DNA from: Chlorops oryzae
Lineage: Eukaryota; Arthropoda; Insecta; Diptera; Chloropidae
DNA: 64,000 bases
Reading direction: 5' to 3'
Assembly (NCBI GenBank): GCA_020466095.1
Contig: CM035808.1
Coordinates: forward strand, 27,867,345-27,931,344
The translations under genes were made by a program, and so were the position numbers. The notes beneath the pieces are model-generated. The model was given only the letters and a program-made list of their open reading frames with translations, was not told where the DNA came from and did no database searches. How positions within the stretch are numbered: the stretch's first letter is position 1; every line of letters starts with the position of its first letter. Shown piece by piece: positions 1-10,865 of this stretch.

Positions 1-147
1 TTCCAGACAATTTTATGCACTTACGCGAAAAACGCACCTACCCGAAATTTTTTGCTGTATTTTTGAGTAATATATCAGAATGTCTTTAACAACACTTGAA
101 TTCTTAAAAGAACGCCGTCCAAATATTAATTTTATTAACAAACAACT

Positions 148-1149
148 AAGAAAGCTAAAGTCGGTCAAGCCCGACTTTGAAATACCCAGCGTCCCGACGT
201 TATGAGCGCACTATGTTTTGCTTCTCTATTTATGGGCGTGGCAGTGGGACGGCCACATAAATTATTTCCCTACACCTTTCATTCGCCTTGGTGAACCTAT
301 GTTGCGAATTTGAAGCTTCTACGCCTTTTACTTCGGAAGTTACGAAAAATCTTCATTTGTGGGCGTGGCAGTGGGCGGGCCACATACATTTTTTTCCTAC
401 ACCTTTCATTCGCCTTGGTGAACCTATGTTGCGAATTTGAAGCTTCTACGCCTTTTACTTCGGAAGTTACGAAAATTCTCCATTTGTGGGCGTGGCAGTG
501 GGCGGGATACATACATTTTTGTTCCTACACCTTTCATTTGCCTTTGTCAACCTATGTTGCGATTTTGAAGGTTCTACGCTTTTTACTTCGGAAGTTACGA
601 AAAATCTCCATTTGTGGGCGTGGCAGTGGGCGGGCCTCATAAAATTTTTTCCTACACCTTTCATTCGTCTTGGTCAGCCTATGTTGCGAATTTGAAGCTT
701 CTACGCCTTTTACTTCACAAGTTACGATAAGCCCTTATTTGTGGGCGTGGCTCACGGAGGGCGGCGTCCATTTTTTTCCAGGATATGTCTCTTTTTGTAG
801 TTTACCAGTACACCAAATATCAATAGAATGTGTTGAGTGGTTCGCAAGTTACAAGCATTTTACTGAAAACACATTAAATTCATTTGTGGGCGTGGCAGTG
901 AGCGGATGTCTTCCATTTTTAGTTAGGATCATACTCGGACCCCGATATACCTGTGTGCCACATTTCGACTTGATTGGTCCAGCCGTTTCGGAGGAGATCC
1001 GGACACGGACGGACGGACAGACGGACATGTCTAAATTGAATTTTTGATCCTGATCAAGAATATATATATATATATGTCTATATCTACGGAGCGTTATTCT
1101 GGCTGTTACAAGATACCGCAATATACGTTGCTTACGCTGGGTATAAAAA
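148..1149 (+). repeat. Dispersed ~1-kb repeat, copy A
   Basis: The block begins AAGAAAGCT and ends CGCTGGGTATAAAA. A second, shorter and error-ridden copy with the same two ends lies at about 36150-37157. Inside are a tandem array (234-760), a run of GGAC/GACGGAC units near 1004-1027 and an AT dinucleotide run near 1058-1076. Similar GGACGGACAGACGG and GGGTATAAAA endings are familiar from fly genomes, but I cannot assign a family. Short reading frames over it are by-products of the tandem units. Confidence 0.8.
234..760 (+). repeat. Tandem array, ~127-bp unit
   Basis: The motif GGGCGTGGC recurs at 234, 361, 488, 616 and 743, a period of 127-128 bp. Units share CCTTTCATTCGCCTTGG and CTTTTACTTC stretches and differ by a few substitutions. 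A diverged GGGCGTGGC also sits near 888, outside the regular period. The array belongs to the enclosing 1-kb repeat. Confidence 0.9.
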
Positions 1150-2051
1150 CAAATAAGTACTTTGAATTACTTTCGCTACTTGAACGCATACGCTTATTAC
1201 AAGTAATCGGACTCGCAGGGTTGCATTTAAGTCACACATTTCCTATATTTCTGTCAACCTGTCATCGAAATTTCAACTCTGATTTCCTTTCTTCAAAGTA
1301 GTGAGTTCGTTACTTCCTTTCAATTTACTTTAACAGCGTTGAGCCCTCAAAGTGCTAAGTTAGATAAGCAGAATATACTGGAACTGAAAAAGCATACGTG
1401 TAAAGGGTTTTCCATCGCAAATGAGATAGTCTCGAAAATGCGAATTTTCATACATAAAGATGTTTTAAAGTATCGATATTTTTCACACCGATATTACATC
1501 CGCAGCCCCCGGAGTACAGACGATGATTTTAAATATGTTTTAATTATGTACGAATTGACGTATACTTTGATAGCGCAAAAAAATTATAAGCTACCTAAAA
1601 TGCCCTTATATATTTGCAACAACCTACTAATCGGAGTTATTCTGAAAACGTTCAGTCTGGCAGCACCACATATTGTTTTGTTTTGTTTGAATGCATTTAT
1701 GGATGTATGTGTCTGTGTAGTTTCTGAATTTAATAATTAATTGTTTTTTCGGGATATCGTCGGAAATAAGTGTCGCCTAAAAGAGTATAATATCTCGGCC
1801 GCATCAGGAAGTCATTTTACGTAAATATATGTATATTTCTTTCTTTTTGCAAAGGTTATTATACCCCTTTTTGCGAACTTCAATTTAGGTAACGCGGATT
1901 TTATAGCGGTTTTTCACTTTTTCTCGACTAGGTCCCCTGTCGCTATCGTTTCATAAAGAACTTCGTTCTAAAAATTATAACTTCTATTTAGATATCTGCG
2001 AATGTGTCCACCACAACATAAGTTTTCCTTAAGCTAATTCATTACAAAAAT
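1150..2051. other. Non-coding DNA, no feature recognised
   Basis: AT-rich. The longest open frame (1339-1740, plus) has no recognisable domain and no coding signature; I do not call it a gene. Confidence 0.6.
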
Positions 2052-2179
2052 GTTAAAAATCCAAAATTTATTGATTCAGTTTCTAAACACGAAAGAAGGA
2101 AAGAAAAACTTTAAAGCAGCTCCAAAAGCGAACCTCAGAACTGCCTCCTTCAACTCATGAAACGGCCACCCAATACGAG
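2052..2179 (+). repeat. 128-bp repeat, inverted partner at 23.7 kb
   Basis: This stretch, from GTTAAAAATCC to ACCCAATACG, is matched in reverse complement at 23672-23798 with only a handful of mismatches. Weaker similarity (CAGCCCCAAA) continues beyond the outer edge. The two copies are 21.5 kb apart. Family unknown. Confidence 0.85.
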
Positions 2180-3640
2180 CCTTGAATGACAGCCCCAAAT
2201 ACAATTTAAAAAAAACCCAAAATCAGCATTTTTTCGAGACCTAGTTATAGGCCTTTCTTTGTTATTATTTTTGGCCCGCATGAACCCGAAAACCACTTTC
2301 GAATTTTAGCCCACTTGAATTCAGCATTAAGGAGCTTCCATTAGTTTCTTTCGCAAAACCGATCAGCCATTCTAAACATTCTCCAAGCAAAATCCAATCA
2401 CTTTCACTTTATGAAACAATCAGCCCCTCAATTAAATATAATCGCTTTAAATATGAAGACCAAAACACACGCTTCCACATTCGGGCGCACATTTTTTTTT
2501 AAGGCGACAAACATTTCTCCATATCCGATTACAGCAATTACAAGACGCTATTGAATCCTATAATTGGCATTGTACTCTAAGGACGTGGCATTGACAGTCG
2601 CTTCCAAAAAATAAAGATGTACGAGTATTTATAATTTCTGTTAAATGCTATTTCCGATTGCCAAAAGGTGCATACAATTGGAATGCGATTGTTGTTTTTG
2701 TTGCTCGGCACCTTTCTAACGTGTTGTATGTGTAGTTGCGGCTTTTGTCAAAACAGAACGCACCCAGAATAAGAATGAGAAAAAAATTAAAAAAAAAAAA
2801 AAAAAAAGTAATATGAAAATGTGCTCGAAAGGTGCGAGTGTGGCGAGACTGTCAACGTAGCAATTCGGAACATATGCTCCTTCATATGACTTACAAGAAA
2901 AGGCGCACATTGAAATCCCATTTCCTTGAGCACAAGTCAACAACAATGCCTTCACGTTTTCAGAGAAAGAAAATGGAAGTGTTTTTTTTTCTTTTATTCC
3001 AGCGATTTTTCGCAAGCGATAAGCGAGATTTATTTTGCGAATCCTTTTGCGGTATTTTTTTGTTCTGCCTTTCGTTCTTGTTTTCTCATTCGATTTTTCT
3101 TTCGCTTTTGCTTGAAATTCAAGATTGACAAGTTGCGATTATTCAAATGTCAAATGCGTGCGTGACAGACGGACCGACTCATATGGATTCAACAGACAGA
3201 GCGTCTACAATTCGCTAGCTTATGAAGGGTTAAGCCTTTGCGTGTCGAAAAATTCCAAGAATGATTTAAATCCTTTTCGTCTAGCGTTCTCTGAGCCATT
3301 TACCAATTTTTATTCCATTCGAATCTTTTTCCCTTTTGTTGTGGCAATTAGAGTGTTAAGTGGTTCTTAACTGGTATCAAATTATATGTAGTTAAATAGA
3401 GGTTTTTTTGAGGGGGAAACGAGTTTCGAAAAATGTCACTAGCCAATCGAGTCGAGTAGGGATTAATGAACTTATATGGAAACAATAGGGCTTTGATAAG
3501 ATTACAATTAAGTTCTTTTTAGCCCTAAAGAGTGGAGTTCCTAATGAACGCTGGAGGGATCAAGAGAGATTGGCTGAGTGTGAGGGTAAGGGAGAGAGAG
3601 AGAGAAAGAGTGAGAGATATAATGGTCGCTGAGTAGGTAG
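2180..3640. other. Non-coding DNA with homopolymer tracts
   Basis: Contains an A-rich tract at about 2788-2808 and T-rich stretches around 2980-3110. No gene, RNA or element boundary is supported. A GA-rich run lies near 3593-3616. Confidence 0.6.
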
Positions 3641-3643
3641 TAA

Positions 3644-3918
3644 AGCCCGGATCCCACTATCTGCGCAATACGCCGATTTTTGCAGTATTTAATGCGCCGA
3701 TAGTGTGAACAAAATTTTTGTACTCTCATGATGACAAGTGTGACCATCTGGAATGATTTTTGTCCCAATTTTGTTGCTCCTCAATATCTTTTTGACAAAT
3801 ATGCGACGATAATGTGAGACTCAACAGTGATTGCGGAAATTATAGAAATTTGTGCCGATTTGGCCCGATAAAAATCAGCGCAAATTGTGTTACTTGCGCA
3901 GATAGTGGGATCCGGGCT
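3644..3918. mobile_element. 275-bp MITE, 25-bp perfect TIRs, TAA target duplication
   Basis: Terminal inverted repeats at 3644-3668 and 3894-3918 are perfect over 25 bp (outer bases AGCCCGGATCCCACTATC). Both sides carry TAA (3641-3643 and 3919-3921). A 3-bp TWA duplication is typical of the PIF/Harbinger superfamily, so this is probably a non-autonomous member. No coding capacity. A diverged relative lies at 45264-45556. Confidence 0.85.
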
Positions 3919-4169
3919 TAAAAAAGCGGTCGGGAAAATGAAAAACTAGGCACACAACCCACAAGGAATAGGATATTAAATGAACTTATTGAAAAAACAA
4001 TAAAAGCTAAGGAAGCCAAAAATTTATGTCATAAAGAAGCTCCAGTTGAAGAAAAACCTCTGTAGCTTTCCATGTACCCCTTCTTGGAGGTGTTTCTCTC
4101 TCTTCCGGCTGTGCAGCTCAAACTGAGACAAGCACGTGAAGTGAGAGAGCATAATTGTGCTGAGAGGAT

Positions 4170-4440
4170 GAGGGAGTAAAGAGGTGATCTCAGAGGAGAG
4201 GCCCACTATATAAGGAGACTCGAAGATGAGGAAATAATTTCGCACATTCTTTGTGAATGTCCGACTTAAGTATATCACAGAAGAAATGTATTTCCATTGA
4301 GAATTTCTGTCACCAGGACAAATTAAAAGTTTTTCTCCAGATGCTATTCTGGATTTTATTTGGAAAGCTATGATTGGCTTTTCTTAATATATGTGAATAC
4401 TGGCACAATAGGCCTTCTGGGCCTCAGTACCGGCTTTTGA
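4170..4440 (+). pseudogene. Decayed 3' end of a non-LTR retrotransposon (Jockey/I type)
   Basis: In one plus frame around 4205-4268 the sequence encodes an acidic run followed by HILCECPT, the Cys-rich signature found near the C-terminus of Jockey/I-type reverse transcriptase ORFs (pattern E-E-x-x-x-H-I-L-C-E-C-P). Stops surround it. The following AT-rich stretch, ending near 4440, could be the 3' UTR. Only the tail of the element is recognisable. Confidence 0.45.
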
Positions 4441-4703
4441 GCAGATTCACGCACACCCTTTTATTATTATGTGGACCTAAAACAGGCTAATGACTAACGA
4501 TGATTTTCAGCGCTCTTTAGGGAACTTCCTAGGTCGAAATAATAGAGAATAATATTCAAAGTGCGTGGAGTTTTACCATTCCCCTGTTTTGCTCTTTTCT
4601 TAACAGGAGTAACTTGGAGGAGTGTCAAATTGCTCTTTACCAGCCTGTTTAAGGCAACAGGATGTCTACAAGTTGCTGGTCTATCGCATCCTGTGAGAAA
4701 AGT

Positions 4704-4787
4704 GCTGCCCAATTTTGTCCAATTTTCATACAATTTTCAAAAAGTCGGGCAGTTTTGGGCAGTTTCGTGCAGTACGGGAACAGACCT
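4704..4787. repeat. Fragment related to the 92-bp MITE at 42.86 kb
   Basis: Shares CTGCCCAATTTT, TTTTCATACA and the terminal GTACGGGAACAGACCT with 42858-42949. The left terminus seen in that copy is missing here, so this is a truncated or rearranged copy. Confidence 0.6.
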
Positions 4788-5025
4788 AAAATAAGTACGA
4801 AGAGAATTGATTTTTGAATTTTTTTGCGCCTTTTTATTGCGATTTTGACGGAGATACTTTAAGATTCTATTGTTTTTGAACATTGTAACAAAATTAATTC
4901 AGATTAAATTAAAACTATTAAAATTAAAACTATTTAACGATTTGATAAGATGTCGTAAAACTGCTTGAACTTATGCAAAAATGTGACTCGGAGTTACTGA
5001 TGGGCGGTGCTTATTATTTTAATCA
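4788..5025. other. Short spacer downstream of the first Cys-rich gene
   Basis: AT-rich; nothing else recognised. Confidence 0.4.
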
Positions 5026-5776
5026 TTATAGTAGTTCGCAACACGATGGCTTGCACGAAACCGCACACTGCAAATAGTAAAAAAAAAAAAAAAATAAAAA
5101 ATCATCGCATCAGTAAAGATGTTGATTTTGAGAAACCTTGCATTATATCTCTTACCGATATACCGATACCGAATTTCTCCTTATAGTATTGCGCAGATCT
5201 CTTCTTCTTTTTCTTACCCCTCCTCTCACTGTCCAATAGACCCTGCTTGAGTGCATCGTCAAAGAATGAGTTTAATTGTTTCTTAACATGCTTTTGTACG
5301 GCCGCTTTATCGGGCTCTTTTTTGCCGCGGCCCCGACGACCGCCAGAACGACCACCATTGCCATTGCCACTGCCATCGCCATCGTCATCGTCATCTACAG
5401 CTATTGTCGACATTTCTCCAAAATTCAATTTTTGATTCGCGAACTTCACTTTCTTTTTACCAGCCCTGCGACAGCCCATTTTCCGTTTGCCATCCGCACC
5501 GCCTTCGGTACGTTCGACCGGTGTCCGAATCATATCGTAAAAAAGCTTTAGATAATACGCATCTTCAGCTATAATGTTCATGAAATCTTTGACTTTAATT
5601 CCGGTTGGGCAGTATTCTAATGCCGGCAATCGACAACTACAGCCGCATCCTGGCCTTTGCACCCATTCACCTGGAGGACAACGTTGTATCGGCCTGCATC
5701 TTATGCGGCTGCACCGTGTGCTCGTAGGGCATTGGCCATAGCAGCCACTAGCGTCGCAAGGATTCCCGTCACACAT
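5026..5776 (-). CDS. Cys-rich N-terminus / basic protein, family member 1
   Basis: Function not recognised. The first exon runs from an ATG at 5776 to a donor at 5156/5155 (GTAAG). An 88-bp intron (5155 down to 5068) ends in a pyrimidine-rich TTTGCAG, and exon 2 adds a short Cys-containing tail ending at TAA (5026-5028). Without splicing the frame runs on to a stop at 5102. In exon 1, residues 1-55 hold about 14 cysteines including CDASGCYG. Next comes a PTGIKVKDFMN block (about residues 57-90), a basic GKKK section, an Asp run (DDDDD) and a Gly/Arg stretch. A module with VKKQLNSFFDDALKQGLL follows, then a basic run and FGIGIS. It shares the N-terminus, the C-terminal module and the intron position with the gene at 7777-9115, and the DFMN block with the gene at 10469-10865. 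The composition suggests a structural or nucleic-acid-binding protein, but I cannot name a role. Confidence 0.75.
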
Positions 5777-6719
5777 TTTTGTCTAGGCGCAAGAGTTTTG
5801 GCTTTCTCTTTTTTTAGGGCGAGGAACGATTATTGAACAAATGAAAAGCACATTGAAAATTCAAAAATTTTAATAAAGTGATGAATAAAAAGGAAAAATG
5901 ACGAACTAGCCTTACAACGTTATTAGCTTAAAATTGTAAAAACAAAAATCGTCAATGCTTATGAGAAGGGAAATATTTTTGAGTTGAAAATTAATCCAAA
6001 ATTAAAAAAAAAAAAAAATTAAAATGCTCCGATATGTGAGTTTGAAATAAGTTTGCCATTTTTACATATTACCACATGACAAGAAACCAAGAGTTCCGAG
6101 GTGGGTGGATAATCTGAAACAAAAAGACCATGTATAGATATATAAGCAAAATTGCTCTAGCTGCCCAGCAGAAAGCAAGGCGTCGAATTTCGCTTTGGCG
6201 ATAACGTTTGAATATACCCAAGTAGAAGGTATGTCAACAGGTACCAATGTCTATAGCGTGTCTACATTGCGGAGTTAGAAAAATAATGTGGACAAAGGGT
6301 ATAGCATTTTTGTATCAACATGTTACATATATCATGCAGCAGTCGCCAGATCGTTTCGTTTCTTTCGTGTTTCTGTGCTCTGTTGACATTAAATACCATG
6401 CCCATACAAAATTTTAATAGGAGATTGCCTTGCTAGGGGCACAGCAAGTTGCAATTCCTGTTGAAAATCCGATAGAGACACGGCACAATTTCAACAGCAC
6501 CACGGTCTCCTGTTGACATCCAATGACCTGTAATGGGAAATGTCTATTGCAGTAATGCATTGTCTGGGTACAAGTGGTCACTGTACCCATTGGCCGTGTC
6601 TACAGTCATATTTTCTGCTGGGTAGCGAGTCATACACATAAGTATATGGCTCACATACATATATAGGAAAATAAATGTCAGATGTGAATGCAGGAAGTGT
6701 CAAGAGGAGAAACAAACTT
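5777..6719. other. Intergenic DNA upstream of family member 1
   Basis: No confident TATA box. Contains an A-rich tract (about 6003-6018). No open frame with coding character. Confidence 0.5.
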
Positions 6720-6935
6720 GGTTGGTTGGTCAGCGTGGCTGGCAGCAAGGTTGCCACACTTAGGCCTCACATATTTAGGCCCATTGTGATACCACGAAAA
6801 ATGGGAAACCAAAGAAGAATAGAAAACAGAAAAAACGACACAACTAACATCCAAGCCCGAGCTGGGAGTTGAACCCCAGAGCCATTTGAATCGTAAACTG
6901 GCATCTCAACCAACTACGCCATGGAGGCCGACAAA
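6720..6935 (-). repeat. tRNA-derived SINE, near-complete copy
   Basis: Read on the minus strand it begins with a tRNA-like head: an A box TGGCGTAGTTGG (6910-6921) and a B box GGTTCAACTCC (6865-6875), about 35 bp apart as for an internal pol III promoter. The head does not fold into a full acceptor stem, so this is not a functional tRNA gene. The body continues through a conserved TGGTATCACA stretch to about 6720. Related copies are at 28270-28440, 29841-29897 and the piece split at 18.3/18.9 kb. Confidence 0.75.
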
Positions 6936-7776
6936 ATATACCTACTTACTTCGATAAGACACATAAGTGACTCGTTTAAGACTGGGATGATACATCACTC
7001 CAAGGATCGTTTAAGTTATGTATGGTACTCCGAAAAATTTAAAAGTGACAGAAAAAAATGGTCGAAAAACCAAAGATTTATAGTCTTTGTGGAACAATGA
7101 TTTAGTTTAATATACCATTTTCCAAAAATATAACTTTTTCGGTACAATTCTGTTTAAATAGGGCTATACATATTACTGTGGGTGATAGTTTGCAAAGACA
7201 AAATATATTTCGACAAGGAATTTTGGCGGGATCTATTTCTTCGGTTGTCAAAAGCAGATTTGCATTTACACTTGCAAAATGTGGGGATATGCTCAATAAT
7301 GGGAAAGAAACCGAACGCAACCATGCTCTTCAAACCTAATTAAAAGTTACCGTCTCATTATTGACCATCGTTATATACATAGATGTAATGGCTTCATTAG
7401 CGAGGTAGTGGGAAAATCCGCTAATTAGCCTAATTGGCACCGTAGCACAAGCTGTCATGAGACACAGCAATTGAATCAGAATGGGCTCCCTTTACTTTTT
7501 ACTTCCATTAATTCACTTTTGGTTCTAATTGATTTTAAAAATTATTTTTTCAAGTAAGCATAACTATTGCTCCTATTGTACTCCAGATAAGCTCATACTC
7601 TTGGGGCATATCATAGTATACGTGTTACAATTTGTTCGTTCTAAGAACTCTTCTTAGAAACCCAAGATCCACTGAAGCTCACAAGCTGAAGACCTATTTA
7701 ATACATTGTAGGAGAAAAATTAATCCGAAATTTATAATTTTATTTCTTGATCATTTTATAAAAATTAAATTTGTTT
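6936..7776. other. Intergenic DNA between family members 1 and 2
   Basis: AT-rich, no gene recognised. It lies 3' of the 7777-9115 gene and must hold that gene's polyadenylation region; no unambiguous site is called. Confidence 0.5.
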
Positions 7777-9115
7777 TTACTTCGATTTGGAAAATCTCCT
7801 AGGTATCTCCTGGCCATCATCACAGCATATAGGAAGAGTGCTGCTGTGTTCACACTGGAAAAACAAAATAAAGTTATCGAATATTATACACGAAGATCAC
7901 CACTAATTCCAAACACAAGGCAATGTTCTTTACCCGAATTTGAATTCCCAGCTCGTCAGCCGTAGCCCCTTTTCTATTTCTCCTTTTGCTCTTTTTTCCA
8001 GCTTTTTTCTCTTCGGCTTTTAAAAGGCCGCTCTTAAGCGCGTTGTCGAATATTGCATCTAATTTCTGTTTAACAATATTGATTGTAGCAATTCTTTCAG
8101 ATTGTCTTTCTTCACAATCAAAACGGTCCGTGTAATCTCTTCTGTGTTCGTTGTAGCCATTTGTGTTTCTACCATTGTAGCTTCTTCGTGAACCGTACTC
8201 TCCATCAAAATTTCCTCTATAGCTGTCTGGCCCTCTTTGTTGACGGTCCTCTCCCCTTCTTGAACCGTAGTCACCATTATCATTCCTTATGTAGCCATCT
8301 CTTCCTCTTTGTTGACGGTCATCTCCTCGCCTTGTACCGTAGTCACCATCATCATTTCCTCTGTAGCTGTCTCGTCCTCTTTGTTGATGGTCTTCTCCTC
8401 TCCGTGATTCGTAGTTCCCGCCGTCATTCTCTCTGTAACCATTTCTGCCTTTTTCTCTCGAATAATCACCATCTCTTTGCCGGCGGTCTTCTCCTCTCCT
8501 TGCGCCATCGTTTTCTCTATTGTCCCTTCCTCTTTCTCTGGAATAATCACCGTCCCTTTGTCGTCGGTCTTCTCCTCTCCGTGAGCCATTACTGTCTCTG
8601 ACGCTATCTCTTGTATTTCCTTTCGAATTGTCATTATCTCTTTGTCGTCGATCTTCTTCTCTCCTGGAACCGTAATTTTCATCATCTCTTCTTCTGTTGT
8701 CATCCCTTCGTCTTGATCCTCCATCATTTCCGTCTCTTTCATTATTGGTGTTTCTTCGATTGTTCCTATTATCATCGCCATCCTCGTCGCCGTCATATCC
8801 ATCATCAGGTCGATTACTTTTCACATTACTTTCTCGGTCCTTGCCATATTTTCTGTTTGTATCACTTCCAACTTTTTTACTTTTAGCGGCTTCCATGCGC
8901 AGATATCGTGCAACTATCATGATATCTCGGTCGTATTGGCTAGCCGAAGATGGAGGCTTTGGGGGCTGGCAACAAACGCAGTCACACATTGGCATGTGGC
9001 AGCATCCGGCTGCACCGCAACAACCCAATGTTTCACACGGTTGGCGGGTACAGCGAGTACTTGTAGGACAACGGCCATAGCAACCACTCGCGTCACATGC
9101 GCTGACGTCACACAT
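7777..9115 (-). CDS. Cys-rich N-terminus / Arg-Asp repeat protein, family member 2
   Basis: Function not recognised. Exon 1 runs from ATG at 9115 to a donor at 7934/7933 (GTAAAG). A 79-bp intron (7933-7855) ends TTTTTCCAG. Exon 2 starts with TGT (Cys) and stops at TAA 7777-7779. Splicing is phase 0 just after a LGIQIR motif, the same place as after FGIGIS in the paralogue at 5026-5776, and both second exons begin with Cys. Residues 1-52 are Cys-rich with CDASGCYG. The middle (about residues 110-330) is built of 24-33-residue repeats around SRRGEDRQQRG...DGDYG, almost entirely Arg, Asp, Asn, Gly, Gln and Tyr. The C-terminal module VKQKLDAIFDNALKSGLL matches the paralogue. The repeats force long open frames on both strands here; those are by-products. 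Composition suggests a disordered, possibly nucleic-acid- or matrix-binding protein; this is inference. Confidence 0.75.
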
Positions 9116-10468
9116 TGTTCAACTTTTGCTAGGGTTAGTATCGAGCTTATCTTTCAAAGAAAGAGAATATGCCCTTCCGCAAACGGAAAGTGGCGTTTAA
9201 TCCCTCAGAGATCGTTTGTTTTTTCCCTGATTAATTTTTTTTTATGGTTTAATTTGAACTTATTTTCAATTCACTTAGAATTTTGAAACGTTTTAATTAT
9301 AAAAAGAAAAAATTGAATATCCTTACAATATATTCAATTTTTCTTTTGTACAATAAATCAACGGCTGCTATGATGGCGCGAGACTTCTTATAGAATATGT
9401 ACTCCTTTCGTCTTAATTTTATCAGAAATTCATTTCATACAAAGATTTTCTCGTCCTGGTCAACATTTCTTGCAGGGGTCTCAGTGGTATTTATGAAGAG
9501 AGCTTTACCTCTTAGTTTCTTTAAAACGATCGGAATGTATCGATCAAAGCGAAAACATAAGTAATATATATTTCATCCTGCTAGCACCTTCTGTCGAGCC
9601 ACCAAACAAAATGCATTTGCTTGAAGAAGCTCTGCAGAAAAAATTTTGGCATTCACATTAAACACTTAACTTAATTTAGAAAAGACTGATCAAAATTTTT
9701 CCCCGTAAGAAGTCTTGTAAATAATTCAGAGAACTGACAATATCTATCCTGTTGTATTTAATAACTATTTGAGTGCGTTGTTGTTAACAAAAAGCTATAG
9801 GCATTCCACTGTGTTACGAATAAAAATATAAATTAATCCGTTTGAAATTGGGGGTCAGATTTATTTAATTGATTAAAGCCCATCGACATAATTATCGCTC
9901 GCCGCAAAAACAATAGAAATCCTGACTAGGAGTATTTAATGATGTTTTATATTGACTCTTATTTAAAAATTTGAAATAATTAGCTTACTAATTGGAACGA
10001 TCAATGTAGATATGCGTCTGAAGAAAACTGTCAGGGGGATTTCTTTCTCAAGTTACAGCAGAGCTGCCTTAAGACGGGGTCAGATTTGGACCACTTTCTA
10101 CGAACTCATTTCCTTTAAATAGGCTTAAAAGGAACACAATAAAAAGCACTAAGAAGCAGCTCTTGATCTCCTCCAATAAAATGATCTTCTCTCTTAATAG
10201 CTCAAAAGGATCGAGTATCCAAAAACGAGATCCTTAAAAACTATAATAAAAACATAGCAGCTCATTTAAAATCAGAGAAATTTAATCTTCTTCAGAAACT
10301 ATGTTTCATAGTTCATTCTAATTTTTAATTTTTAAAATTTGTTTCGAAACTAAAAAAATCCTGTGGAGACATTTTGGTTTCCAAAAAAAACCTTTTTTTC
10401 CCCCCTCCTAACCTTTTTTAACATGTGTTGTTAGCAATAGTCGTTTCGATCGATTCAGGAAACCGAAA
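9116..10468. other. Divergent intergenic region between family members 2 and 3
   Basis: About 1.35 kb separates the starts of a minus and a plus gene, so both promoters should lie here. No clear TATA box was found on either side. A short palindrome-like AATTTTTCTTTT/AAAAAGAAAAAATT pair sits near 9300-9345. Nothing else is supported. Confidence 0.5.
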
Positions 10469-10865
10469 ATGTGCGGAGGATCCTTTTGCTGCTGCCCAAA
10501 AATCTATGGTCCTGGTGTTAAGACCAGAGACTTCATGAACGTTTACCATGAGGAAGTCATGCGCATGAATCTGTACTACCAGCTTTTGCGATCCACTCCG
10601 AGATATCCCAATAGACCGCAGCGGGTGCTGGATTTACCGTTACCGGTTAAACATAGGCAGCCATCCAGACGACGAAGAATTGCACCGTACGTTTTTCAAA
10701 TGATCGAGAGACCACAGAAGGGACCGAAAGAGGTTCATCCGCCAAAACACGTGACGGAGTTGCCAATGCATGACAGATGTAAGTGCTCCTCTAGGAGGTT
10801 TAAAAATTAAGATATCAATTGTTTTTTTTCATTCAGGGTGCGGAAGACCTCAGGTTATTGCCTAA
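10469..10865 (+). CDS. Small basic protein with DFMN block, family member 3
   Basis: ATG at 10469 opens a 103-codon first exon. A canonical donor (GTAAGT at 10779) and a T-rich acceptor (TTCATTCAG, ending 10836) define a 58-bp intron in phase 1; exon 2 is short and stops at TAA 10863-10865. Read unspliced, the frame would end at 10810. The N-terminus has a CCC run and then GPGVKTRDFMN...LYYQLLRS, which lines up with PTGIKVKDFMN...LFYDMIR of the gene at 5026-5776. The rest is Pro/Arg-rich with a RRRR run. It lacks the long Cys-rich head and the C-terminal module of the other two. Function unknown. Confidence 0.65.

Noticed and set aside
310..695. Open frames in the 127-bp tandem array
   Set aside because: Period not a multiple of three overall, repeated peptide differs by frame, antisense frames equally open; a repeat artefact.
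1339..1740. 133-codon frame with Ser/Ile/Tyr-rich product
   Set aside because: No domain, no ATG context or splice evidence, AT-rich chance frame.
8287..8805. 172-codon Glu/Met/Thr-rich frame on the minus strand
   Set aside because: Another frame of the same repeats; no Cys-rich head or shared module.
8161..8886. Long open frames on the plus strand opposite the Arg/Asp repeat gene
   Set aside because: They follow from the repeat composition of the minus-strand gene; Ser/Phe/Leu/His-rich products without domains.
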